This document shows positions 1 to 6,854 of a stretch of DNA of 9,840 bases, in pieces. Every line of letters begins with the position of its first letter. The stretch's first letter is position 1. Source of the stretch: Pseudomonadota bacterium (GTDB lineage: Bacteria > Pseudomonadota > Alphaproteobacteria > Sphingomonadales > Sphingomonadaceae); contig JAEWCW010000091.1 in NCBI GenBank assembly GCA_023390415.1, positions 1 through 9,840 of the forward strand. Reading direction: 5' to 3'. The notes under the pieces are model-generated. The model searched no databases. It worked only from the letters and a program-made list of their open reading frames with translations, and had not been told where the DNA came from. The translations under genes and the position numbers were made by a program.

Positions 1-2498
1 CGGATCAGCAGATAGAGCGCGAAGACCATGATCGCCGGGAACAGCCACTCCATCATCACCCGCGGCACGAGCATGTAATCGGCGAGCGTGTCGCCCGGAT
101 TGCGCCCTTCCCGCGCCTCGTCGAACGCATCCTGGACACGCTGCTGCTTGGGGCTGCGCACGCTCTCCTGCGCCGGCCGGAAGCGGCGGAGGAGCGCGAA
201 GACGGTGAGCGCGACGATGGCGAGGACGGTGATCTCGCCCAACGTGTCGAAGGCGCGGAAATCGACGAGGATGACGTTGACGACGTTGCGCCCCCCGGCA
301 TCCGAATAGCTGTGCTCGACGAAGAAGCGGGAGATCGTATCGGGCAGCGGCCGGGTCATCACCGCATAGGAGAGCAACGCCATGCCGATGCCGGCCGCGA
401 CCGCGATGGCGAGATCGGTGCTGCGCCGGACGACGGCCTGGACCAGTCCGCCGCGGCCCGAGTGGATCTCGCGCCGGCGCATCGGCAGCCACCTGAGGCC
501 CAGCAGGAGCAGCACGGTCGTCACCGTCTCGACCAGCAGCTGGGTCAAGGCGAGATCGGGCGCAGACAGCCAGACGAAGCTGATGCAGCTGACCAGGCCC
601 GCGCCCGCGAGCAGAATCAGGGCGACGAAGCGATGATATTTGGCCTGCCAGGCGGCGCCAATCGCGCAGGCCGCGCCGACCGCCCAGAGCAGCCCGAAAC
701 CGGGATCGAGAACGGTGCCGCCGCCCGAGCCCAAAGCGAAGCCGTAGCGCAGGAAAGGCAGCACGGCGGCCAGGCAGGCGATGACGATGAGGACGCGGAG
801 CTGCGGCTGCAGCCGGCGCGTGCCGAACAGCTCGACCAGCCGTCGGGACAGGCCGACGATCAATGAGAGCACCGTCTCAAACATCCGCCGCCCCTTGAGG
901 CGCCCGAGCAAGGGCGCGGTTTTCGCCGCGTTGAGGCGGTCGGCGAAGATCACATAGCCGGCGAAGCCCACGATGAGCGCGACGAAGCTGAGCATCAGCG
1001 GCTCGGTGAAGCCGTGCCAGATCGCAAGGCTGTAGGTCGGCGTGTCGGCGCCGAGGACGGAGCGGACCGCGGAATCGAGGAACGGGCCGATGGTCGCAGC
1101 TGGCAAGATTCCGACGACCAGGCAGGTGACGACGAGAATCTCGACTGGCAGGCGCATCCAGCGCGGCGCCTCTTGCGGCTGCTGCGGAAGGCCGGCGGGC
1201 GGTGGCCCGAAGAAGCTCTGATGGATGAAGCGCGCCGAATAGAGGACGCTGAAGGTCAGTGCGATGGTGGCGATCCAGGGCATCGCCCAATCGAGCCAGG
1301 TGTCGTTATAATCCTCCAGCGCCTCGGCGAGGAACATCTCCTTGGAGAGGAAGCCGTTGAGCAGCGGCACGCCCGCCATTGCCGCCGCCGCGACCATCGC
1401 GAGAGTCGCAGTGATCGGCATGAAGCGATAGAGACCGCTCAGTCGCCTGAGATCGCGGGTTCCGGTCTCGTGGTCGATGATCCCCGCGGCCATGAACAGA
1501 CTGGCCTTGAAGGTGGCGTGGTTGATCGTGTGGAAGATCGCCGCGACTGCCCCGAGCGGGCTTCCGAGGCCGAGAAGCAACGTGATCAGGCCGAGATGGC
1601 TGATCGTCGAATAAGCGAGCAGGCCCTTCAGGTCCTGCTGGAAGATCGCCGACCAAGCCCCTGCAACCAGAGTGACGAGCCCGGTCGTCGCGACGATGAA
1701 ATACCAGGCCTCCGAGCCCGAGAGGACCGGCCACAAGCGGATCAGGATGAAGATCCCCGCCTTCACCATCGTCGCGGAGTGGAGATAGGCGGAGACCGGG
1801 GTCGGCGCCGCCATGGCGTGCGGAAGCCAGAAGTGGAACGGGAATTGCGCGCTCTTGGTGAAGGCGCCGACCAGGATGAGCAGCAGCGCCGGCATGTAGA
1901 GCCCGCTCCCGCGGATGGCGTCGCCTGACGCCAGCACGACGTCGAGATCGTAGCTTCCGACGATCGTGCCGATCAGCAGCACGCCGACGAGCAGGCAGAG
2001 CCCGCCCGTCACCGTGACGATCAAGGCCACGCGCGCGCCGCTGCGGGCGGTATCGTTATGATGCCAATAGCCGATCAGCAGGAAGGAGAAGAGGCTGGTC
2101 AGCTCCCAGAAGAAGGTGAGCTGGATGAGGTTCCCCGAGAGGACGAGGCCCAGCATCGCGCCCATGAAGGCGAGCAGGAAGGAGAAGAAGCGCGGGACCG
2201 GATCCTCGGGCGACATATAGTAGCGCGCGTACAGCACGACGAGGAAGCCGATGCCGAGAACGAGCAGGGCGAAGATCCAGGAGAGCCCGTCGAGGCGAAC
2301 GACCAAATCGAGGCCGAGCGAGGGGAGCCACTCGACCTCGCTCCGGATCGCCGCGCCCCCAGACACGGCTGAATAGAAATAGGCAACGATCAAGGTCCCG
2401 GCGAGTGCGACGGCGCCCGCGATCAGCCCGGCCGCATTGCGCGCCCGATGCGGGAGGAATGCGGCCGCGATGCTGCCCGCAAAGGGCAAGGCGAGCAT
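1..2498 (-). CDS. mrpA: Na+(K+)/H+ antiporter subunit A with fused MrpB domain (3' end cut by window)
   Basis: Largest subunit of the Mrp (Pha/Mnh) cation/proton antiporter, an inner-membrane complex related to respiratory complex I. I read 832 codons with no stop; the C-terminus lies beyond the left edge. Residues 100-430 match the NuoL/MrpA proton-channel fold: Glu132 in FFWELTS, Lys215 in GAFTKSAQFP, His240 and Lys246 in the following helix, Lys331 in NHATFKAS and Lys386 in NGFLSKEMF, the charged membrane residues expected for proton transfer. Residues about 603-668 look like the MbhD (DUF4040) domain, about 694-772 like MbhE, and the reading enters an MnhB-like domain (DYMLVPRVMMEWLFP) from about 808. 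It is therefore the fused A-B form, called PhaAB in rhizobia, which usually totals roughly 930-970 residues. The start is the only canonical start codon after the in-frame stop at 2565-2567, although no good Shine-Dalgarno sequence precedes it. The remaining mrp subunits should follow to the left. Confidence 0.95.
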   Translation of the reverse strand, partial: MLALPFAGSIAAAFLPHRARNAAGLIAGAVALAGTLIVAYFYSAVSGGAAIRSEVEWLPSLGLDLVVRLDGLSWIFALLVLGIGFLVVLYARYYMSPEDPVPRFFSFLLAFMGAMLGLVLSGNLIQLTFFWELTSLFSFLLIGYWHHNDTARSGARVALIVTVTGGLCLLVGVLLIGTIVGSYDLDVVLASGDAIRGSGLYMPALLLILVGAFTKSAQFPFHFWLPHAMAAPTPVSAYLHSATMVKAGIFILIRLWPVLSGSEAWYFIVATTGLVTLVAGAWSAIFQQDLKGLLAYSTISHLGLITLLLGLGSPLGAVAAIFHTINHATFKASLFMAAGIIDHETGTRDLRRLSGLYRFMPITATLAMVAAAAMAGVPLLNGFLSKEMFLAEALEDYNDTWLDWAMPWIATIALTFSVLYSARFIHQSFFGPPPAGLPQQPQEAPRWMRLPVEILVVTCLVVGILPAATIGPFLDSAVRSVLGADTPTYSLAIWHGFTEPLMLSFVALIVGFAGYVIFADRLNAAKTAPLLGRLKGRRMFETVLSLIVGLSRRLVELFGTRRLQPQLRVLIVIACLAAVLPFLRYGFALGSGGGTVLDPGFGLLWAVGAACAIGAAWQAKYHRFVALILLAGAGLVSCISFVWLSAPDLALTQLLVETVTTVLLLLGLRWLPMRRREIHSGRGGLVQAVVRRSTDLAIAVAAGIGMALLSYAVMTRPLPDTISRFFVEHSYSDAGGRNVVNVILVDFRAFDTLGEITVLAIVALTVFALLRRFRPAQESVRSPKQQRVQDAFDEAREGRNPGDTLADYMLVPRVMMEWLFPAIMVFALYLLI

Positions 2499-2723
2499 CA
2501 GCCAGAGAAGGTCGCGATTATTCTCTACCGCCCCTCTCCCGCTTCGTGGGGGACGACATGCGCCTCAGATTGAATCGGGACTGACATCGAGGGCGGGCCT
2601 AGTTGCCAGCCGCGGAGCGCGCAACCGCCGACGGGCGATTTTCAGCCTCTGTCGCTCCAGGGCAGCGGCGTGATAGATAGTTCACTCCACGACTGGGGGG
2701 CGGTCGCAGGCTGGAGGATCGCC
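2499..2723. promoter_or_regulatory. Divergent intergenic region between mrpA and the doxX-like gene
   Basis: This 225-base gap separates two divergently transcribed genes, so it must hold or adjoin promoters for both. I see no convincing -35/-10 pair in either direction. It contains one imperfect hairpin: arm 2536-2542 (CTCCCGC), loop TTC, arm 2546-2552 (GTGGGGG), 7 pairs including two G-U. Together with the flanking C and G runs it looks like a decayed copy of the GC-rich palindromic repeats often found between genes in sphingomonads; that identification is from memory of the group and is weak. Confidence 0.4.
2713..2717 (+). promoter_or_regulatory. Ribosome binding site deciding the doxX-like start
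   Basis: A perfect GGAGG lies 6 bases before the ATG at 2724. This favours that codon over the in-frame ATG at 2670, which would add 18 residues lacking any family resemblance. Confidence 0.75.
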
Positions 2724-3143
2724 ATGGCTGACAATTTACGGATCGCTCCCTGGGCCGACCACGCCCTTGCAGTGCTCAGGATCGTCTCGGGCCTCATCTT
2801 CCTGGAGCACGGCACGCAAAAGTTCCTGGGCTTCCCGCCCGGCCAGATGGCGGGCTCCGGCCTCGCCTTGGACAATCCGGCCGCCTATGCCGGAGTCGTC
2901 GAGCTGATCGCGGGACTCCTGATCACGATCGGCCTGCTGACGCGGCCCGCCGCCTTCGTCGCCTCGGGCACGATGGCGGTCGCCTACTGGACGGCGCACG
3001 CGCCGCGTGACCCGTTTCCGGTCAACAATATGGGCGACGCGGCGATCCTCTACTGCTTCGTCTTCCTCTATCTGGTCTTCGCCGGGCCGGGCACTTGGAG
3101 CATCGACGGGATCCGCAACCGGAACCGGATCACCGGCCCCTAG
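2724..3143 (+). CDS. DoxX family membrane protein
   Basis: A 139-residue integral membrane protein of the DoxX family. Four membrane segments can be seen at about 15-35, 55-73, 75-93 and 106-121. Family landmarks are present: Arg19 and the LEHGTQKFLGFP stretch after helix 1 (28-38), VELIAGLLITIGLLTRPAA spanning helices 2-3, and a C-terminal loop with NNMGDAAILY (101-110) followed by GPGTWSIDG (121-129), equivalent to the family's NGGE and GPG-S-D signatures. The usual Gly-Glu is Gly-Asp here. DoxX relatives are small quinone- or thiol-linked membrane proteins, some implicated in oxidative stress; the substrate of this one cannot be read from sequence. It stands alone: mrpA diverges on the left, and a 170-base gap separates it from the next gene. 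Confidence 0.88.
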   Translation: MADNLRIAPWADHALAVLRIVSGLIFLEHGTQKFLGFPPGQMAGSGLALDNPAAYAGVVELIAGLLITIGLLTRPAAFVASGTMAVAYWTAHAPRDPFPVNNMGDAAILYCFVFLYLVFAGPGTWSIDGIRNRNRITGP

Positions 3144-3151
3144 AGAAGCCA

Positions 3152-3203
3152 CTGACTCAGAGCCCGAAAGTCAGCCCGCTTCCCGAGCGCCGAGCTGTCG
3201 GCG
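3152..3203 (+). terminator. Two weak hairpins after the doxX-like gene
   Basis: The first hairpin starts 9 bases after the stop and has arms CTGACT (3152-3157) and AGTCAG (3169-3174) with an 11-base loop. The second has arms CGCCGA (3188-3193) and TCGGCG (3198-3203) with a GCTG loop. Neither is followed by a T run, so a standard intrinsic terminator is not supported. They could be 3'-end stabilisers or chance in GC-rich DNA. Confidence 0.25.
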
Positions 3204-3276
3204 GCAGCCGATTGGAGTAGTGTGAGGGCAATATTTCCTGGCTTCACTTGAACCCTGTGCAGTCGTACAGATGAGG

Positions 3277-3304
3277 CTTCATTGCAGAGGCGATTGCAAT
3301 GGGG
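3277..3304 (+). promoter_or_regulatory. Inverted repeat / hairpin overlapping the next gene's ribosome binding site
   Basis: CATTGCA (3280-3286) and TGCAATG (3295-3301) are perfect inverted copies separated by 8 bases. In RNA the stem can extend by U3279-G3302, U3278-G3303 and C3277-G3304, giving 10 pairs. That would tie up the G-rich part of the Shine-Dalgarno sequence at 3301-3306, just ahead of the ATG at 3314. It could be an RNA element limiting translation, or a DNA operator for a dimeric regulator; the sequence alone does not choose. Confidence 0.45.
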
Positions 3305-3313
3305 AGATCCGAC

Positions 3314-3766
3314 ATGGACGAACGTGAGAAGGGGTTGCGGCCCACGCGCCGGCATATGCTTGCCGGTATCGGTCTCGGCATGATCGGCGCAATGGCCAGC
3401 GGCGGCGCCGGCGCGCAGGCCGCGACCGGGCCCGCCCGGCGTCCGTACCGGCCCCTCGCGGGCACCGATCTCGCCCGTGCCGACTCGGCGACCTGGGCGC
3501 GATATGTCGGCCAGGACTTCGCGATTCCCGCAGTCGGCGGGGCGATGCTCCGGCTGGTCGCGGTCGAGGACGCCCCGAGCGGCGGACACAGGCCTCGCCG
3601 GATGCGCCGCCAGTTCCACGCCATCTTCGAGTCGGTGGGACGGACCGCACCGGAGGGCGATGCCACCTACGTGATGGCCCCGCGCTCGGCCTCGCCCCTG
3701 CCCCTGTTCCTCGCGGGCAAGTCGCAGGCGGGCCACCGGGACCGGCTGGTCGCGACCTTCGGCTGA
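3314..3766 (+). CDS. Small Tat-exported protein, DUF6916-like
   Basis: A 150-residue protein with a twin-arginine export signal: TRRHML at 11-16, a hydrophobic stretch at about 16-30, and a likely cleavage site after AQA at 34-36. It should therefore fold in the cytoplasm and be moved to the periplasm. The mature part (about 60-150) has the pattern I associate with DUF6916: an opening YVGQDF, a central RRQFHAIFES, then TYVMAPRS, LPLFLAG and a closing DRLVATFG. This is a compact beta-rich domain of unknown function, in some genomes found near phage-tail-collar-like proteins; the match is by eye. The start is the ATG at 3314 because GGGGAG (3301-3306) sits 7 bases before it; the in-frame ATG at 3299 overlaps that site. 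No catalytic motif or cysteine is visible. It lies in the gap between doxX and the secretion operon and probably belongs to neither. Confidence 0.7.
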   Translation: MDEREKGLRPTRRHMLAGIGLGMIGAMASGGAGAQAATGPARRPYRPLAGTDLARADSATWARYVGQDFAIPAVGGAMLRLVAVEDAPSGGHRPRRMRRQFHAIFESVGRTAPEGDATYVMAPRSASPLPLFLAGKSQAGHRDRLVATFG

Positions 3767-3773
3767 GGACCGG

Positions 3774-3790
3774 GCGCCGGAGGCCGGCGC
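3774..3790 (+). terminator. GC-rich hairpin just after the Tat-exported gene
   Basis: Perfect 7-pair stem: GCGCCGG (3774-3780), loop AGG, CCGGCGC (3784-3790). It begins 7 bases after the stop codon. No T run follows, only an AT-richer stretch at about 3796-3813, so it is at best a weak or Rho-assisted terminator separating this gene from the secretion operon. Confidence 0.4.
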
Positions 3791-3805
3791 ACCGCGTTCA
3801 AATCT

Positions 3806-3835
3806 ATTGTGAAGTTGCGCCCGAGCGCGCACAAT
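3806..3835 (+). promoter_or_regulatory. Candidate promoter with overlapping dyad for the virB operon
   Basis: TTGTGA (3807-3812) and CACAAT (3830-3835) are separated by exactly 17 bases and match the -35 and -10 consensus at 4 of 6 positions each. The same bases form a perfect dyad, ATTGTG (3806-3811) and CACAAT (3830-3835), so a dimeric regulator could cover the whole promoter. This is the only AT-richer patch in the gap, and it lies 48 bases before the likely virB2 start. The promoter call is an inference from spacing and position. Confidence 0.4.
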
Positions 3836-3841
3836 CGTGCC

Positions 3842-3859
3842 GGCGCCCTTATGGGCGCC
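3842..3859 (+). promoter_or_regulatory. Perfect hairpin in the virB2 leader
   Basis: GGCGCCC (3842-3848), loop TTAT, GGGCGCC (3853-3859): 7 G-C pairs with no mismatch. If the promoter at 3806-3835 is real, transcription would begin at about 3842, putting this stem at the extreme 5' end of the message, where such structures can protect mRNA. No T run follows, so it is not a clear terminator or attenuator. Confidence 0.4.
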
Positions 3860-3882
3860 TTGTGGCGCGGGGCCCTGCTGCA

Positions 3883-4215
3883 ATGATGGGGGTGGTGTTG
3901 ATCGATCGTTTGAAGGCGCGTTTGGCAATGGCGGCGGCAGCGCTGGCGGCGGCAAGTCCCGCAGCGGCGCAGGAGCTCGCCGATCCGGCCGGCTCCGGCG
4001 TGATCGTCGCCGCGGTGCGCTGGCTCGAAGGCACCTTGCTCGGGACCATCGCGACCGTCGTCGCGGTGATCGCGGTCGCCTCGGTCGGCTTCCTGATGCT
4101 GACCGGCCGGATCAACTGGCGCTACGGCGCCGTCGTCATCCTCGGCTGCTTCATCCTGTTCGGCGCGGCGAGCATCGTCGCCGGCATCCAGTCGACGGCG
4201 CAATTGGGGCGGTGA
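3883..4215 (+). CDS. virB2: Type IV secretion major pilin, VirB2/TrbC family
   Basis: Pilus subunit of a type IV secretion system: a small secreted protein held in the inner membrane before pilus assembly. Of 110 residues, 1-30 form a signal peptide ending SPAAAQ, with cleavage likely after Ala29 or Gln30. The mature pilin of about 80 residues has the two expected helices (about 52-73 and 81-101) joined by a short basic loop, TGRINWR (74-80), the segment that faces the pilus lumen in known VirB2 structures. First gene of the operon, 3 bases before virB3. The start is uncertain: ATG at 3883 or 3886 and GTG at 3862 are all in frame, and none has a strong Shine-Dalgarno sequence. I chose the first ATG, which gives a signal peptide of normal length. 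Confidence 0.88.
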   Translation: MMGVVLIDRLKARLAMAAAALAAASPAAAQELADPAGSGVIVAAVRWLEGTLLGTIATVVAVIAVASVGFLMLTGRINWRYGAVVILGCFILFGAASIVAGIQSTAQLGR

Positions 4216-4218
4216 GCG

Positions 4219-4503
4219 ATGAGCCGGATCGAGCAGGATCCGTTGTTTGTGGCGCTGACCCGCCCGCAGATGTTCGCCGGAGTCACCTACAGCTTCTTCA
4301 TCGTCAACGCGGTGCTCGCGACTGAGCTGTTCCTCGTCTTCCGCTCGCTCTGGGTGCTCCTCGTCGCGCTGATCGTCCATGCGGTCGGCGCCGTGCTCTG
4401 CGTTCGCGAGCCGCGCTTCTTCGATCTCTGGCTCACCAAGGCGCGCCGCACCCCGCGCGTCCGCAACTTCCAGATCTGGCGATGCAACTCCTACCGGCCG
4501 TGA
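4219..4503 (+). CDS. virB3: Type IV secretion inner-membrane protein VirB3
   Basis: A 94-residue inner-membrane protein that works with the VirB4 ATPase in the secretion platform. It opens with the family signature: DPLFVALTRPQMFAGV at 7-22, containing the Thr-Arg-Pro before the first membrane segment. Two hydrophobic segments follow (about 21-41 and 44-62), then a short cytoplasmic tail rich in basic residues that ends WRCNSYRP. The length is typical for VirB3. A purine-rich stretch, GGGGCGGTGAG (4206-4216), overlaps the virB2 stop and can serve as the ribosome binding site. The last 22 bases lie inside virB4 in another frame, so the two proteins, which in some bacteria are fused, are made in close coupling here. 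Confidence 0.93.
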   Translation: MSRIEQDPLFVALTRPQMFAGVTYSFFIVNAVLATELFLVFRSLWVLLVALIVHAVGAVLCVREPRFFDLWLTKARRTPRVRNFQIWRCNSYRP

Positions 4504-6854
4504 CCTTCCCGCGCGGCGCTGCGGAGCGCGAGCAGCGGATTGGACGCCACCTCCCTTACGCACGCCATGTCGACGATCACACGATCGAGACCCGCGACGG
4601 CAATCTGATGCAGGTCATTCACCTGCGCGGCCTGCTGTTCGAGACTGCGGACACGGACGAGATCAATTACAGGAAGCGCCTGCGCGACGCGATGCTCCAG
4701 GCGATCGGCTCCTCACGCTTCGCTGTTCACCACCATATCGTCCGCCGCCGGATCGATCCCGAGCTCTCCTCCGATTACGAGGACGAGTTCTCGCGCACGC
4801 TCGATTCCGCCTGGAAGAAACGGCTCTCGGCCAAGCAGCTCTACGTCAACGACCTGTTCCTGACGCTCGTTCGGCGCCCGCTCCAGGGCCGCGTCGGCCT
4901 CGCCGACAAGGTGCGCGGCCTGTTCGGCCGGGCGACCAGCGCGCCGGAGACCAGCACCGGCTACGAGCTCCGCCAGCTCGATACGGCCCGCAACGCCCTG
5001 ATGGCCGCGCTGGGCAATTACGGGCCCCGGCTGCTCGGCGTCTACACGACGCCGCACGGCCCCTGCTCCGAGCCTCTCGAATTCCTCTCGACGCTGCTCA
5101 ACGGGGAGATGCGGCCGGTGCTTCTGCCGACCGAGGATTTGGGCGACTATCTCCCCTACCGCCGGATCAGCTTCGGCGCCGAGACGGTCGAGCTCGGCCG
5201 CGCCGGGACCACGCCCAAGTCCTTCCAGGCGATCGTCTCGATCAAGGATTATCCGGCCCATACGGCTGCCGGCATGTTCGACGACCTTCTGCGCCTGCCG
5301 TTCGAGATGACGATCTCGCAATATTTCGGCTTCGTCGAGCGCCAGGCCGCCTTGGGCGGCATGAACCTGGCGCTCCGGCGGATGCGCTCGGCCGAGGATG
5401 AGGCGCTGAGCCTCCGCGCCGAGCTTGCCGGCGCCAAGGACGACGTCGCCGCCGGACGTGCGGCCTATGGCGAGCATTGCCTGACGGTGGCGATCCGCGC
5501 CGACGCGATTGACAAGCTCGACGAGGGGGTCGCGGAGGTCCAGGCGGCGCTCGCCGACCTCGGAATCATCGCGGTGCGCGAGGAGATTGCGCTGGAGCCC
5601 GCCTTCTGGTCGCAGTTTCCGGGCAATTCCAAATATATCGCCCGGCGCGGGCTGGTCTCGACCGCCAATTTTGCGGGCTTTGCGAGCGGTCATAACTTCC
5701 CGGTGGGGAATGCCGAGGGCAATCTCTGGGGCGAGGCGGTGACATTGCTCGAGACGACGGCGGCCGGGCCCTATTATTTCAACTTCCACCAGGGCGATCT
5801 CGGCAACTTCACGGTCATCGGCCCGTCCGGTTCCGGCAAGACGGTGGTGCTCAATTTCCTGCTCGCCCAGGCGCGCAAATATCATCCCCGGATCATCTTC
5901 TTCGACAAGGATCGCGGCGCGGAATTGTTCATCCGGGCGATCGGCGGGCGCTACGACGTGCTCCGCCCGGGCAGCGCCTCTGCGCTCAACCCGCTCCAGC
6001 TCGAGGACACGCCGGTCAACCGCCAGTTCCTGATCGACTGGCTGTCGCTGCTCGCCGGCGCGGCAGACATCGACGAGGTCGCCCGCATCAAGGACGCGAT
6101 CGACGCCAATTACCAGCAGCCGCGCGAGAACCGGCGCCTGCGCCACATCGCCGAGCTGTTCCGCGGCGGCCACCGGCCCCATGCCGCCGACCTCTGGTCC
6201 CGCCTCCGGCCCTGGTGGGGCGACGGCGAGCGCGCCTGGCTGTTCGACAACGAGGCGGACCATACGGATCTCGCCGAGGATTCGGTCGGCTTCGACATGA
6301 CCCAGATCCTCGACGATCCGGCGCTTCGCACCCCGGCGATGATGTACCTCTTCCACCGCGTCGAGGAGCGGCTTGACGGCAACGCCGCGATCATCGTCGT
6401 CGACGAAGGCTGGAAGGCGCTGGACGACGACGTCTTCGTGCGCCGGATCAAGGATTGGGAGAAGACGATCCGCAAGAGGAACGGGATCGTCGGCTTCGCC
6501 ACCCAAAGCGCGCAGGACGCGCTCGAGAGCCGCATCGCAAGCGCCATCATCGAGCAGGCGGCGACCCAGATCTTCATGGCCAACCCGAAGGCGCGCGCGG
6601 CCGACTATATGGACGGGTTCGGCCTCACCCCGCACGAATATGAGATCGTCCGCACCCTGCCGGACGACGCGCACTGCTTCCTGATCAAGCATGGCGGCGA
6701 CAGCGTCGTCGCGCGGCTGAACCTCACCGGCGAACGCGACCTGCTGACCATCCTTTCCGGCCGCGAGCGCACCGTGCGCCTGCTCGACGAGATCCGCGCC
6801 GAAGCCGGCGACGACCCGCAGGTCTGGATCCCGCGCCTCCTGGAGCAGGTGTGA
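4482..6854 (+). CDS. virB4: Type IV secretion ATPase VirB4
   Basis: A 790-residue cytoplasmic ATPase that docks on the inner membrane and powers pilus assembly and transport. The N-terminal half (about 170-390) corresponds to the CagE/TrbE/VirB domain. The C-terminal half is a RecA-like motor: Walker A GPSGSGKT at 447-454 (Lys453, Thr454), the VirB4-typical FFDKDRGAELF around Asp475, Walker B IIVVDEGW with Asp641-Glu642, the ATQSAQD motif at 673-679 (Gln675, Asp679), and Asn701-Pro702 before the closing subdomain. All residues needed for nucleotide binding and hydrolysis are present and the length is normal. The ATG at 4482 lies inside virB3, giving a 22-base overlap; only a poor ribosome binding site precedes it, so translation probably depends on ribosomes arriving from virB3. 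The stop overlaps the virB6 start by one base. Confidence 0.97.
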   Translation: MQLLPAVTFPRGAAEREQRIGRHLPYARHVDDHTIETRDGNLMQVIHLRGLLFETADTDEINYRKRLRDAMLQAIGSSRFAVHHHIVRRRIDPELSSDYEDEFSRTLDSAWKKRLSAKQLYVNDLFLTLVRRPLQGRVGLADKVRGLFGRATSAPETSTGYELRQLDTARNALMAALGNYGPRLLGVYTTPHGPCSEPLEFLSTLLNGEMRPVLLPTEDLGDYLPYRRISFGAETVELGRAGTTPKSFQAIVSIKDYPAHTAAGMFDDLLRLPFEMTISQYFGFVERQAALGGMNLALRRMRSAEDEALSLRAELAGAKDDVAAGRAAYGEHCLTVAIRADAIDKLDEGVAEVQAALADLGIIAVREEIALEPAFWSQFPGNSKYIARRGLVSTANFAGFASGHNFPVGNAEGNLWGEAVTLLETTAAGPYYFNFHQGDLGNFTVIGPSGSGKTVVLNFLLAQARKYHPRIIFFDKDRGAELFIRAIGGRYDVLRPGSASALNPLQLEDTPVNRQFLIDWLSLLAGAADIDEVARIKDAIDANYQQPRENRRLRHIAELFRGGHRPHAADLWSRLRPWWGDGERAWLFDNEADHTDLAEDSVGFDMTQILDDPALRTPAMMYLFHRVEERLDGNAAIIVVDEGWKALDDDVFVRRIKDWEKTIRKRNGIVGFATQSAQDALESRIASAIIEQAATQIFMANPKARAADYMDGFGLTPHEYEIVRTLPDDAHCFLIKHGGDSVVARLNLTGERDLLTILSGRERTVRLLDEIRAEAGDDPQVWIPRLLEQV

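Noticed and set aside
312..1928. Long plus-strand open frames (312-866 and 1014-1928) across the left block
   Set aside because: Their translations are Arg/Asp/Glu/Gln-rich junk opposite the clear membrane-protein reading of mrpA on the minus strand.
2518..2559. A 13-codon upstream ORF before mrpA on the minus strand, ending 19 bases before its start
   Set aside because: It has no ribosome binding site, overlaps the GC-rich hairpin, and its peptide is just what a degenerate palindromic repeat would encode; no sign of a regulatory leader peptide.
2437..2673. Plus-strand open frame of 78 codons reading into the mrpA/doxX gap
   Set aside because: Half of it is antisense to mrpA, the rest is the divergent promoter region, and the translation is Arg-rich with no pattern.
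3842..3859. The virB2-leader hairpin as an intrinsic terminator or attenuator
   Set aside because: No T run follows the stem and no alternative pairing partner was found nearby, so only a structural role is suggested.
3140..4563. Minus-strand open frames across the Tat-exported gene, virB2 and virB3
   Set aside because: They cover several recognisable plus-strand genes and intergenic gaps indiscriminately and have no domain pattern; they are GC-driven shadows.
4713..6692. A 659-codon open frame on the minus strand opposite virB4
   Set aside because: It is an exact shadow of the virB4 coding frame. High GC makes stop codons rare in the complementary frame, and the translation is low-complexity, charged and without any family pattern.
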